In this document: piece by piece, positions 6,712-12,883 of the stretch | How positions within the stretch are numbered: position 1 is the stretch's first letter | Layout of the letters: each line of letters begins with the position of its first letter | Source: Clostridiales bacterium | GTDB taxonomy: Bacteria > Bacillota > Clostridia > Lachnospirales > Lachnospiraceae | Assembly (NCBI GenBank): GCA_019423835.1 | Contig: JAHZAR010000043.1 | Location: forward strand, 6,339 to 19,221 | Direction: 5' to 3' | DNA: 12,883 bases | The notes under the pieces: generated by a model | What the model was told of the DNA's origin: nothing | The model's database searches: none | What the model saw: only the letters and a program-made list of their open reading frames with translations | Translations under genes and position numbers: made by a program

Positions 6712-7329
6712 CTATCGTATAAAATTGGTAAATACCTGAGGTTCTCTCTCTGGAAGGCCGAACGTCTCCTTTCCAAGAGCAATGCTCTTCATCAGGAATG
6801 TCATGTTGGCCGCCAGAGTGCGCATAGTCTGAAGTCCCTCCTCGTCCTCCAGTGCCTCCCCGGCATTCCTGCCGTGCACGCTGTTCCAATACTGGCTGGA
6901 TGCCACCGGCATTCCCGTGATAGTAAAATACTTATTCAGCTCATCAAAGGTAGCAGAACAGCCACCGCGCCTTGCCACTGCCACGCTTGCCCCTACCTTC
7001 ATGGTCTTGTCAAAATGCGTGCTGTAGAACAGCCGGTCCAGACAGGCGATCAGCGTGGCATTTGCAGAAGCATAGTACACAGGGCTGGCAATCACCAGGC
7101 CGTCGGCCTCCTCAAACTTCGGAGCCAGCTGGTTTACCTCATCCTCAAACACACATCGCCCCGTCTTGCTGCAGGAACAGCAGGCAATGCAGCCTCTGAT
7201 GTCCCTGGCTCCAATCTGTACGGTTTCCACCTGAATGCCTTCCTTTAAAAATACGCGCTCCATCTCCTTTAACGCAGCCGATGTATTTCCGTTTTTTCTC
7301 GGGCTTCCGTTGATCATCAATACTTTCAT
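6712..7329 (-). CDS. Flavodoxin-fold NAD(P)H:FMN reductase, iron-sulfur flavoprotein-like
   Basis: A 205-residue protein of the NADPH-dependent FMN reductase/flavodoxin-like superfamily. The N-terminal strand and phosphate loop VLMINGSPRKNGNTSAAL (3-20) bind FMN, and ASPVYYASANA (80-90) forms the second flavin loop. Between them lies a Cys cluster, C47-x2-C50-x2-C53-x5-C59, matching the CX2CX2CX4-7C spacing of archaeal/clostridial iron-sulfur flavoprotein Isf, so it may carry a 4Fe-4S cluster; related proteins with this pattern exist whose cluster has not been shown. It would pass electrons between ferredoxin-type donors and flavin acceptors in the cytoplasm. ATG at 7329 has AGGAGG seven bases upstream. 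It follows the two ferredoxin-tailed reductases on the same strand, fitting a common redox function. Confidence 0.88.
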   Translation of the reverse strand: MKVLMINGSPRKNGNTSAALKEMERVFLKEGIQVETVQIGARDIRGCIACCSCSKTGRCVFEDEVNQLAPKFEEADGLVIASPVYYASANATLIACLDRLFYSTHFDKTMKVGASVAVARRGGCSATFDELNKYFTITGMPVASSQYWNSVHGRNAGEALEDEEGLQTMRTLAANMTFLMKSIALGKETFGLPEREPQVFTNFIR

Positions 7330-7372
7330 CCCTGTACCTCCTGAATTCTGTCAGTTCTCACTCTGTTTCACA

Positions 7373-7524
7373 TCAGGATTCCTGCGGAAGCCTGATGTAC
7401 TCCTCATCCTCCACAGCCTCCAGCCACTCATTGGAAGCGCCTTCAGCCGGCACCTCCACGGCCAGAGGCTGAAACCAGCTGTCCTTAGCTGCTCCCTTGT
7501 CATCTCTTCCAAAGCTTCTTTCAT
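7373..7524 (-). pseudogene. Small ORF that appears frameshifted, between reductase and flavoprotein
   Basis: I do not recognise a product. An ATG at 7524-7522 follows AGGAGG by ten bases and opens MKEALEEMTREQL. In the adjacent frame (a -1 shift near 7485-7500) the sequence continues as AKDSWFQPLAVEVPAEG and then an acidic segment ending EYIRLPQES, stopping at 7375-7373. Both halves have protein-like composition while their continuations in the original frames turn basic and Trp/Arg-rich. Together they would make a protein of about 50 residues. Either a single base has been lost (true or a sequencing error), or the impression is coincidental. A third frame upstream (from ATG 7634) is open for only 22 codons. 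Apart from this, the 342-bp gap between the flanking genes holds nothing I can identify. Confidence 0.35.
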
Positions 7525-7671
7525 GAGCTGCTTTCCTCCTGCCATGTTTTCTGCTCTTTCCATTTTCATACATGTTCCCCGGAGTTCTCCCGGACTTCCG
7601 CTCTCCGCTTTTCTGCCTCTGCATTTTTCCGCATCTGTCTGACCCGGAGCCGCGCAGGGATCTCTTCTCTG

Positions 7672-8766
7672 CTATTTTCCGAAGTACCCGGCAATCTCTT
7701 TCATCCGTTCTGTCTGGCCTACATGGAAGGGACAGCGCCTGTCGCAGTGGCCGCAGCCAATACAGTCAGAGGCTGTCTTTTCCAGATTCTCATAGTGATC
7801 CTTCGCAAGGACATCCCCGGCCATTGTCAAATCGTAGTACTTATTGATCAGACCCACGTCAAGCCCTGCCGGACATGGCTGGCAGTGGTTGCAGTAGACA
7901 CAGATGCCCTCTGCATCCTGGGGCGCAAAGGTCCCGAGAACCGAATAGTCCTTCTCCTCCCTGGGTGCCCTGAAAAATCCCAGAATGCGTTCCAGATCCT
8001 TCTTCCCCCGGATGCCGGGAAGCACCGTCACCACTCCCGGCTTGTCGAGAGCATACTGGATACACTGGTATTCTGTCAATGCTTTTTGAAACGGAGAAGT
8101 CTTTGCATTTAAAAGCTGTCCGCCTCCAAATGCCTTCATAACCGAAATCCCCACTCCCTCGGCCTCACAGCGGCGGTACAGGGCCATTCTCTCGTCCACG
8201 CTTCCGATGGCATAGTCTCCCTGCCTGTAATCATAGGCGGGATTGATGCTGAACATGACCATGTCAATATCTCCCTCATCAAGAAAGCGCTCCACAATCG
8301 AAGGCGTGTGGGATGAAAGGCCGATGTGGCGGACTGTTCCCGCTTTTTTCAGTTCTCTGATATACTCCAGCGTTCCGCCGGACAATACCTTCTCCCAGTC
8401 TGCCTTCTCGTCAATGCAGTGGATAAAGCCAAAATCGATATAGTCTGTTTTAAGGGCCTGAAGCTGCCAGTCTACTGATTTTTTTATATCCTCCAGCTTA
8501 AGCGTCCAGCCATATTTCCCGCTTCTGTAATCCGCTCCGAAATGGATCTGATAAAACACCTGATTTCTGTACCCTGAAACAGCGCTTCCGAAGGCGGAAA
8601 ACGGCGAGGCGTCTGCCGCCGCCATATCAAAATAGTTGATCCCGTTTTCCAGGGCGAGAGCAATCGTTTCCTCTGCCTCTTTCTGCCCTGCTGCTCCCAG
8701 AGAGCTGTTTCCAAGCCCCAGAATGCTGATGTTTTCTCCTCCCCGCTGCAGTCTGCGATATTCCAT
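7672..8766 (-). CDS. Aldo/keto reductase-like protein with two 4Fe-4S clusters and a degenerate active site
   Basis: 364 residues: an aldo/keto reductase TIM barrel (about 1-270) followed by a ferredoxin-type tail. The tail has C289-x2-C292-x2-C295-x2-C298-P and C335-x2-C338-x2-C341-x3-C345-P, enough for two 4Fe-4S clusters, as in COG1453 proteins. Barrel motifs include NYFDMA (44-49), DYIDFGFIHCID (108-119), VRHIGLSSH (145-153) and the phosphate-binding GIRGKKDLERIL (251-262). Of the usual tetrad Asp-Tyr-Lys-His, D47 and H116 are present, but the Tyr position (about 52) is Ala and the Lys position (about 75, in YQIHFG) is His by my alignment to the neighbouring paralogue. It may not reduce carbonyls by the standard mechanism. 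It is 73 bp downstream of the intact paralogue on the same strand. The start codon has AAGGAG upstream. Confidence 0.9.
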   Translation of the reverse strand: MEYRRLQRGGENISILGLGNSSLGAAGQKEAEETIALALENGINYFDMAAADASPFSAFGSAVSGYRNQVFYQIHFGADYRSGKYGWTLKLEDIKKSVDWQLQALKTDYIDFGFIHCIDEKADWEKVLSGGTLEYIRELKKAGTVRHIGLSSHTPSIVERFLDEGDIDMVMFSINPAYDYRQGDYAIGSVDERMALYRRCEAEGVGISVMKAFGGGQLLNAKTSPFQKALTEYQCIQYALDKPGVVTVLPGIRGKKDLERILGFFRAPREEKDYSVLGTFAPQDAEGICVYCNHCQPCPAGLDVGLINKYYDLTMAGDVLAKDHYENLEKTASDCIGCGHCDRRCPFHVGQTERMKEIAGYFGK

Positions 8767-8839
8767 CCTCTCAGTCTCCTTCTCAAATCAGTTATTCCGC
8801 ATGGTTTTTTACTGTACTGCCGTACGCTTTCTCCCAGTC

Positions 8840-9970
8840 CTAGCCCAGTTTCCTGACAAAATCCTTCATGGCCTCAGAAATTTTAATCTGCTGGGGACAG
8901 ACAGCCTCACAGCTTCTGCAGCCGATACAGGCAGAAGGCCTTTTATCCTCCGGAATCGCCGAAAGCGCCATGGGAGCGATAAAACCGCCCTCTGTAAAGC
9001 TGTGCTCATTGTACAAATTCAGCAGTGAAGGAATATCAAGCCCTTTAGGACAGTGGCTGACACAATAGTGGCAGGCCGTACAGGGGAGGGCTGTTTTCTT
9101 TACCATCCCGTCTGCAATCTCTGCAAGCACCTTTCTCTCCTTCTCGTCTAAAGGCCTCTCCTCCCTGAAGGTTTCGATATTTGCCTGCATCTGTTCCATA
9201 TTGGACATACCTGACAGGACGACGGTTACTCCCGGGATTGTCTGAAGGAACCGGAAGGCCCAGGCCGGAATGGTCTCATCCGGGCGCAGCTCTCTCAGCC
9301 GCTTTTCACTTTCCTCCGGAAGAGAGGCCAGCCTTCCTCCCCGAAGGGGTTCCATTACCCAGACAGGAATCTTCTTCTCTGCTAACAGTTCCACCTTGGC
9401 CCTGGCATCCTGAAAATCCCAGTCTATGTAGTTCAGCTGGATCTGGCAGAATTCCATGGCGTCGCCGTAGGCGTCGAGGAAGCGCTTCATAACATCCAGG
9501 CTTCCATGAACGGAAAATCCCAGATGGCGGATTCTGCCCTCTTTCCTCTGTCGTGTCAGGTACTCGTAAATTCCGTATTTCGGATCCAGATATGCGTCAA
9601 TGTTCATCTCACAGACATTGTGGAACAGATAGAAATCAAAGTATTCTACCTGGCATTTTTCAAGCTGCTTCTCAAAAATCTCCTCCACCTTATCCATATT
9701 GGAGAGATCATAGCCCGGAAATTTCGTGGCCAGATAAAAGCTGTCCCTGGGGTATTTTTTGAGAATCCGTCCCATCACAAGCTCAGACTGGCCATTGTGG
9801 TATCCCCATGCCGTATCATAGTAGTTTACCCCATGCTCCATGGCATAGGCGGCCATCTTCTCTGCGGCAGCCTCATCGATCCGGGAATCGTCCCCGTCAA
9901 TCACCGGCAGCCTCATGGCCCCCATCCCGAGGGCTGAAAGATTCAGGTTCTGAAATTTTTTGTAGATCAT
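8840..9970 (-). CDS. Aldo/keto reductase with C-terminal 4Fe-4S (ferredoxin-type) domain
   Basis: A 376-residue cytoplasmic oxidoreductase of the COG1453 type. The barrel has the complete catalytic tetrad D52, Y57 (in YDTAWGYHNG), K83 (in LATKFPG) and H117 (in YLFHN), plus RHLGFSVH (148-155) and VVLSGMSNMEQM (250-261) for NAD(P)H phosphate binding. The tail carries C297-x2-C300-x2-C303-x3-C307-P and C348-x2-C351-x2-C354-x3-C358-P, fitting two 4Fe-4S clusters that could exchange electrons with ferredoxin. The substrate is unknown; family members are thought to act on aldehydes, ketones or sugars. ATG at 9970 follows AGGAGG at slightly long spacing. It is the first gene after the MerR-type promoter at 10160-10130, with a paralogue and a flavoprotein reductase downstream, which suggests stress- or substrate-induced redox detoxification. 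Confidence 0.93.
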   Translation of the reverse strand: MIYKKFQNLNLSALGMGAMRLPVIDGDDSRIDEAAAEKMAAYAMEHGVNYYDTAWGYHNGQSELVMGRILKKYPRDSFYLATKFPGYDLSNMDKVEEIFEKQLEKCQVEYFDFYLFHNVCEMNIDAYLDPKYGIYEYLTRQRKEGRIRHLGFSVHGSLDVMKRFLDAYGDAMEFCQIQLNYIDWDFQDARAKVELLAEKKIPVWVMEPLRGGRLASLPEESEKRLRELRPDETIPAWAFRFLQTIPGVTVVLSGMSNMEQMQANIETFREERPLDEKERKVLAEIADGMVKKTALPCTACHYCVSHCPKGLDIPSLLNLYNEHSFTEGGFIAPMALSAIPEDKRPSACIGCRSCEAVCPQQIKISEAMKDFVRKLG

Positions 9971-10129
9971 ATCCGCACACTCCTCCTTCTGTCAGTCAAA
10001 ATCCTGTGCCGGAGTTTCCATCGTTCTCCAGGAGATGTCTCTGTGACCGTTTCTGAATCTTTTGAAGCTATTGTAAAAGCTATTTCTGGATGCACAGAAA
10101 CATTCCGGCAAAGTTCCGGCTTTAAACTG

Positions 10130-10160
10130 ATTATATGCCCTGGAGTTCACTCTAAGTCAA
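10130..10160 (-). promoter_or_regulatory. MerR-type promoter (19-bp spacer) of the aldo/keto reductase operon
   Basis: Minus strand TTGACT (10160-10155) and TATAAT (10135-10130) are separated by 19 bp. The spacer holds the dyad CTTAGAGT-GA-ACTCCAGG (10156-10139), whose halves match at six of eight positions. Overlong spacers with an internal dyad are the hallmark of promoters twisted into activity by MerR-family regulators; dyads of the form CTTAGAGTTNACTCTAAG are known for aldehyde- or redox-responsive members. The regulator gene is not in the window. The start would be near 10123, leaving a leader of about 150 bases in which I see no clear gene. Confidence 0.75.
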
Positions 10161-10196
10161 TACCATTTTTTCTCCCGCACTGTATCCTGCCAGAAA

Positions 10197-10228
10197 GGGC
10201 AGCCTCTGTCATATCACAGAAGCTGCCC
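10197..10228. terminator. Hairpin terminator downstream of the cytidylate-kinase-like gene
   Basis: Bases 10197-10203 (GGGCAGC) pair with 10222-10228 (GCTGCCC), and after a 1x1 mismatch 10205-10209 pair with 10216-10220 (TCTGT/ACAGA), giving a 12-bp stem with a six-base loop. Leftward, TTTC follows, a weak T tract. It sits about 50 bases after the stop of the gene at 10279 and separates that gene from the MerR-type promoter of the next one. Confidence 0.6.
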
Positions 10229-10278
10229 CTCTTTAACCTAGTTCTAATTGGTATGATTTTTTGCATTCCTGCTGCATC

Positions 10279-10869
10279 TTAAAATGCTTCCAGATAGGCC
10301 AGCACTGCCTTCAGACAGCCATCGATCCCGGCCAGTCCCGTATCAAGGCACAGATGGTAATTCTGGGCTCTGCCCCAGGTATTTCCCGTATAGTACTGGT
10401 AATAATCTTTTCTCTTTGCATCTACTTCTCGGATATGGCGTTCGGTCTCCTTCGGATCCGTGCTCGCTTCAATGGCCATCACCCGCATCACCCGCCGCTC
10501 CATCCTAGCGTGCAGGAAGAGGTTGACGCTGTCCTCCAATATCATGTCTGCACACCGTCCCACAATCACACACGGGCCGTGGGCAGCCAGGCGTCTGATT
10601 ACATTGGACTGGGCCACAAACAGCTGATCTGAAATATTTACCCGGTATAAATCTGCCAGAGCCACATATCTCTCATGATTCAGATAATCCGGAATCTCCA
10701 CCCTCTCGTCATAGCGCCGGAAAGCCTCTTCCGCAATCTCCATATCGTCGGCTGCCATGGAAATCAGCTCCTTATCATAAAAAGGAATCCCCAGAGCTTC
10801 TGCGAGCTTCACCCCCAGCTCTCTTCCTCCGCTTCCGAATTCCCGGCTGACTGATATAACCTTGCTCAT
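10279..10869 (-). CDS. Cytidylate kinase-like protein
   Basis: A 196-residue P-loop protein of the cytidylate-kinase-like family (PF13189-type), distinct from housekeeping Cmk. It begins MSKVISVSREFGSGGRELG, whose SREFGSGG segment (8-15) is the modified phosphate-binding loop. IVGRCAD (102-108) and the basic lid DAKRKDYYQYYTGNTWG (150-166) also match the family. The substrate is not established; many clostridial genomes encode several copies. I chose ATG 10869, eight bases after AAAGGGG; the in-frame GTG at 10878 would directly abut the ribosome binding site and is unlikely. It has its own promoter and a downstream hairpin, so it is probably a single-gene unit. Confidence 0.88.
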   Translation of the reverse strand: MSKVISVSREFGSGGRELGVKLAEALGIPFYDKELISMAADDMEIAEEAFRRYDERVEIPDYLNHERYVALADLYRVNISDQLFVAQSNVIRRLAAHGPCVIVGRCADMILEDSVNLFLHARMERRVMRVMAIEASTDPKETERHIREVDAKRKDYYQYYTGNTWGRAQNYHLCLDTGLAGIDGCLKAVLAYLEAF

Positions 10870-10924
10870 AGCACGCACCCCTTTCCTTCATCCTGCCTGC
10901 GCAGATATCGTGTCTGATATTCCC

Positions 10925-10933
10925 ATTATATCA
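10925..10933 (-). promoter_or_regulatory. Extended -10 promoter of the cytidylate-kinase-like gene
   Basis: Minus strand TGATATAAT (10933-10925) is a TG-N-TATAAT extended -10 element; the -35 region has only a weak match. A short inverted repeat ATATC-N6-GATAT (10905-10920) lies just downstream of the predicted start and might be an operator. Confidence 0.6.
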
Positions 10934-11001
10934 TGCAGTCTGTCGAAAAGGAAGGAAAAACGGCGTTTCAGGTCCGCAGTTTCAATTTCAGTGCCCCTCT
11001 C

Positions 11002-11799
11002 CTATTCTGCAAAAGTACCTGTAAGCGCAAAGCCATGATCCATCGGGCCGCTTCCCGCTCCCAGATTAAGCATCTCAGCGAGAGCGAGGGAGAGATATTC
11101 CTTGGAGCGGCGGACGGACTCAGACAGGGAGTAGCCCTTGGCCAGATTGGAGGCAATGGCGCTTGAAAGCGTGCACCCTGTTCCATGGGTATTGGGATTG
11201 TCAATCCTCTTTCCACAGAACCATTCTCCCTTCCGGCCGTCAAACAGGAAGTCATCTGCGTCGCTGATGCTGTGCCCTCCTTTGACCAGCACGGCGCAGC
11301 CGAATTTCTCCCAGATTTTTACGGCTGCAGCCTCCATCTCACTCTTTTCCCTTATCTTCATGCCGGCCAGAATCTCCGCCTCCGGTATATTCGGGGTGGC
11401 CACGAGTGCCAGCGGCATAAGCTCCGTCTCCAGCACAGCGACCGTCTCCGTCTCCATCAGGCGTGAACCGCTGGTAGCCACCATCACCGGATCCAGCACA
11501 ATGCGCTCTGCTCTGTAAAAGCGGAGCCTGTCTGCTGTCATCTGCGCAAGAGCTTTTGAAGGAACCATCCCTATTTTTACCGCATCCGGCCGGATATCCT
11601 CAAAGACTGCGTCGATCTGCTGTCCCAGAAATTCCGGGCTGCTCTCCAGGATCCCCCTCACCCCTGTGGTATTCTGGGCCGTCAGCGCCGTCACAGCGCT
11701 CATGCCATAGACGCCGTTCATAATCATGGTCTTTAAGTCTGCCTGGATTCCTGCTCCTCCGCTTGAATCGCTCCCCGCTATTGAAAGTACTGTTTTCAC
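11002..11799 (-). CDS. thiD: Hydroxymethylpyrimidine/phosphomethylpyrimidine kinase
   Basis: Phosphorylates HMP and HMP-phosphate to HMP-pyrophosphate, the pyrimidine precursor of thiamine; ribokinase fold. Using the GTG at 11799, preceded by GGGAGG at six bases, gives 265 residues, the normal ThiD length, beginning with the family's usual KTVLSIAGSDSSGGAGIQAD. Motifs include LDPVMVATSG (102-111), TPNIPEAE (135-142), VKGGH (172-176) and the anion-hole NTHGTGC (203-209). The upstream in-frame ATG at 11919 would add 40 Ser/Arg/Lys-rich residues with no family match and would overlap the preceding gene. It follows the thiamine-binding protein gene by 97 bp. Some homologues also phosphorylate pyridoxine, but the context favours thiamine. 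I saw no TPP riboswitch before it. Confidence 0.95.
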   Translation of the reverse strand: MKTVLSIAGSDSSGGAGIQADLKTMIMNGVYGMSAVTALTAQNTTGVRGILESSPEFLGQQIDAVFEDIRPDAVKIGMVPSKALAQMTADRLRFYRAERIVLDPVMVATSGSRLMETETVAVLETELMPLALVATPNIPEAEILAGMKIREKSEMEAAAVKIWEKFGCAVLVKGGHSISDADDFLFDGRKGEWFCGKRIDNPNTHGTGCTLSSAIASNLAKGYSLSESVRRSKEYLSLALAEMLNLGAGSGPMDHGFALTGTFAE

Positions 11800-11896
11800 C
11801 TTTTTCCTCCCGCTCTCTGCGCTTCTTCTGCTCACCACTGTGCCTGTTTTCGGCCTTCCGGCGCTTCTTTCAGCCTTTTCCCGGCTCCCGGCGCTC

Positions 11897-12199
11897 CTAC
11901 TTGTCCCTGTATTTTCCAATCTTCTGATCCATTGTCAGGATCTCCCCATCGGGGCGGTACACAATCTTTACATAGGCTGAAACTTTCGGCGCTCCGGCCC
12001 TGACCGCCACATGCTGGCATTCCTTGACAATATCCATCAGTTCATCATAACTCTCCCCCTCGATTGTCGTTTCAAAGGGGCCTACTTCACAGTGAAGTCC
12101 CGTGCTTTTTATGTATTCAATTACCTGATCCACAATCCGGCATACCTCCTGATCACTGTCCACCTTGGGCAGAACCTGAATTGCAATACTTGCGCTCAT
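11897..12199 (-). CDS. MTH1187/YqgV-family thiamine-binding protein
   Basis: A 100-residue cytoplasmic protein of the MTH1187 family (Thiamine_BP, formerly DUF77), a small ferredoxin-like fold reported to bind thiamine or HMP. Diagnostic features are the N-terminal strand SIAIQVLPKV (4-13) and VGPFETTIEG (39-48), with a second strand VSAYVKIVYR (73-82). There is no signal sequence, so it acts inside the cell, possibly as a carrier or sensor rather than a transporter component. ATG at 12199 follows AGGAGAG. It lies between a HAD phosphatase (39 bp upstream) and thiD, consistent with a thiamine salvage or precursor-handling role for the set. Confidence 0.9.
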   Translation of the reverse strand: MSASIAIQVLPKVDSDQEVCRIVDQVIEYIKSTGLHCEVGPFETTIEGESYDELMDIVKECQHVAVRAGAPKVSAYVKIVYRPDGEILTMDQKIGKYRDK

Positions 12200-12238
12200 C
12201 TTATTCTCTCCTCTCTCTTTCCTTCCTGTTTCTCCCGT

Positions 12239-12880
12239 CTATCCCAGACAGTCCCTCCAGCTAAGCACCACCTCGTCCGCCATCTGCTTTAACTGGTTAA
12301 AATCCTTCGATCCCCTGTCATAGACGCCGACCACGTAGAATCCCGCCTGCTTCGCTGTCCTGGCGGCAAACAGTGCATCCTCGTAGACGGCGATCTCCCC
12401 GGGCTGTGCGCCGAACCGGCGGGCGGCCTCCTCATAGACCCTGGGGCTGTCCTTTCCGCGGCCTGCCTCCTCGCAGGAAATGAGGAACTCGAAATACGGC
12501 AGAATACCGAGCCGCTTCAGGCAGTCGCTGACAAGGTGTCTGTCTGTCGCCGATGCAACGCACATTCTGACTCCCTGGCTGGAGAGCCATCTGACATATT
12601 CACCGGCTCCGTCCTTCAGCGGAATATCCTTCCTGTAATGCTCCTCCATCATGGCATTCATCTCGCCTGCCACCTGCTCCGGCGCATCCTCCAGCCCAAA
12701 CCTCCTGACAAACAGAGCCGCAGACTCCGTCATTGTCATAGTTTGAATCTCCTCGGCTATGCCCTCTGGGACAGGATGGATCCCCCGTTTTTTCAGAAAT
12801 TCTCCAGCCAGCCCCGCCCAGCAGATCATGGAATCTGCCAGCGTTCCGTCCAGATCAAACACAGCAAACCGCTTATCCAT
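12239..12880 (-). CDS. HAD-family phosphatase (beta-phosphoglucomutase-like)
   Basis: 213 residues, complete from ATG 12880, although its ribosome binding site is outside the window. All four HAD motifs are visible: DLDGT with nucleophile D9 and acid D11 (9-13), S110 in CVASATD (107-113), K143 in GRGKDSPRVYEEA, and the acidic pair E167-D168 in VYEDA. The helical cap between motifs I and II (about 16-90) places it in subfamily I with the phosphoglucomutase-like/phosphoglycolate-phosphatase-like enzymes. It likely dephosphorylates a small metabolite. Being first in a cluster with a thiamine-binding protein and thiD suggests a thiamine-pathway phosphate ester, such as thiamine monophosphate, as substrate. 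That is inference; a general phosphatase is the alternative. Confidence 0.9.
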   Translation of the reverse strand: MDKRFAVFDLDGTLADSMICWAGLAGEFLKKRGIHPVPEGIAEEIQTMTMTESAALFVRRFGLEDAPEQVAGEMNAMMEEHYRKDIPLKDGAGEYVRWLSSQGVRMCVASATDRHLVSDCLKRLGILPYFEFLISCEEAGRGKDSPRVYEEAARRFGAQPGEIAVYEDALFAARTAKQAGFYVVGVYDRGSKDFNQLKQMADEVVLSWRDCLG

Positions 12881-12883
12881 GTC

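Noticed and set aside
6503..6889. Minus-strand open frame overlapping the end of the flavoprotein gene
   Set aside because: Gly/Arg-rich out-of-frame translation; it also runs through the hairpin and promoter region of marR.
10870..10878. GTG start three codons upstream for the cytidylate-kinase-like protein
   Set aside because: The GTG directly abuts the purine-rich ribosome binding site, leaving no spacing; the ATG at 10869 has normal spacing and gives the family's usual N-terminus.
10940..11001. Possible thiD terminator with five T residues
   Set aside because: The stem is only about four pairs including a G-U wobble, so it is too weak to list as a feature.
11800..11896. Possible TPP riboswitch between the thiamine-binding protein and thiD
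   Set aside because: The 97 bases lack the conserved CTGAGA and related core segments and are mainly purine-rich on the transcribed sense; no thi-box fold is apparent.
1..12883. CRISPR array, insertion sequence, tRNA or phage genes
   Set aside because: No regularly spaced direct repeats, transposase motifs, tRNA cloverleaf or phage proteins were seen on either strand.

Overview
The window looks like chromosomal DNA of a Gram-positive anaerobe of the Clostridia, most likely a Lachnospiraceae-type gut organism. This is inferred from the type III glutamine synthetase, two aldo/keto reductases with ferredoxin-type tails, an iron-sulfur flavoprotein-like reductase, strong AGGAGG ribosome binding sites, consensus sigma-A promoters, and moderate GC with GC-rich third positions. 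The species cannot be named from the sequence. I see no rRNA, tRNA, insertion sequence, phage gene or CRISPR array.

Left end (1-4192): a divergent control region of about 440 bp. One near-consensus promoter fires leftward into a gene of which only the first codons are visible. Another fires rightward into glnN (type III glutamine synthetase) and asnB (asparagine synthetase), which are 10 bp apart and form a nitrogen assimilation operon (ammonia to glutamine, glutamine amide to asparagine). Both 5' leaders carry strong hairpins with T tracts, suggesting control of transcription elongation.

Middle (4193-7329, all leftward): a two-domain protein of unknown function, a YczE-type membrane protein translationally coupled to a MarR-family regulator, and an iron-sulfur flavoprotein-like NAD(P)H:FMN reductase. 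A 28-bp perfect palindrome sits between the -10 box and ribosome binding site of the marR gene, a clear autoregulatory operator.

7330-10278: two aldo/keto reductases of the 4Fe-4S-tailed type (COG1453-like), a small ORF that appears frameshifted, and the flavoprotein downstream. They read as one leftward redox unit from a promoter with a 19-bp spacer and an internal dyad, the signature of MerR-family activation. The second reductase appears to lack the catalytic Tyr and Lys of its family.

Right end (10279-12883): an orphan cytidylate-kinase-like protein with its own extended -10 promoter, then a leftward thiamine-related cluster of a HAD phosphatase, an MTH1187-type thiamine-binding protein and thiD.

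No wholly new system is evident. The most unusual items are the degenerate reductase paired with an intact one under a MerR-type promoter, the hairpin-rich divergent leaders at the left end, and the thiamine-cluster HAD enzyme of unknown substrate.
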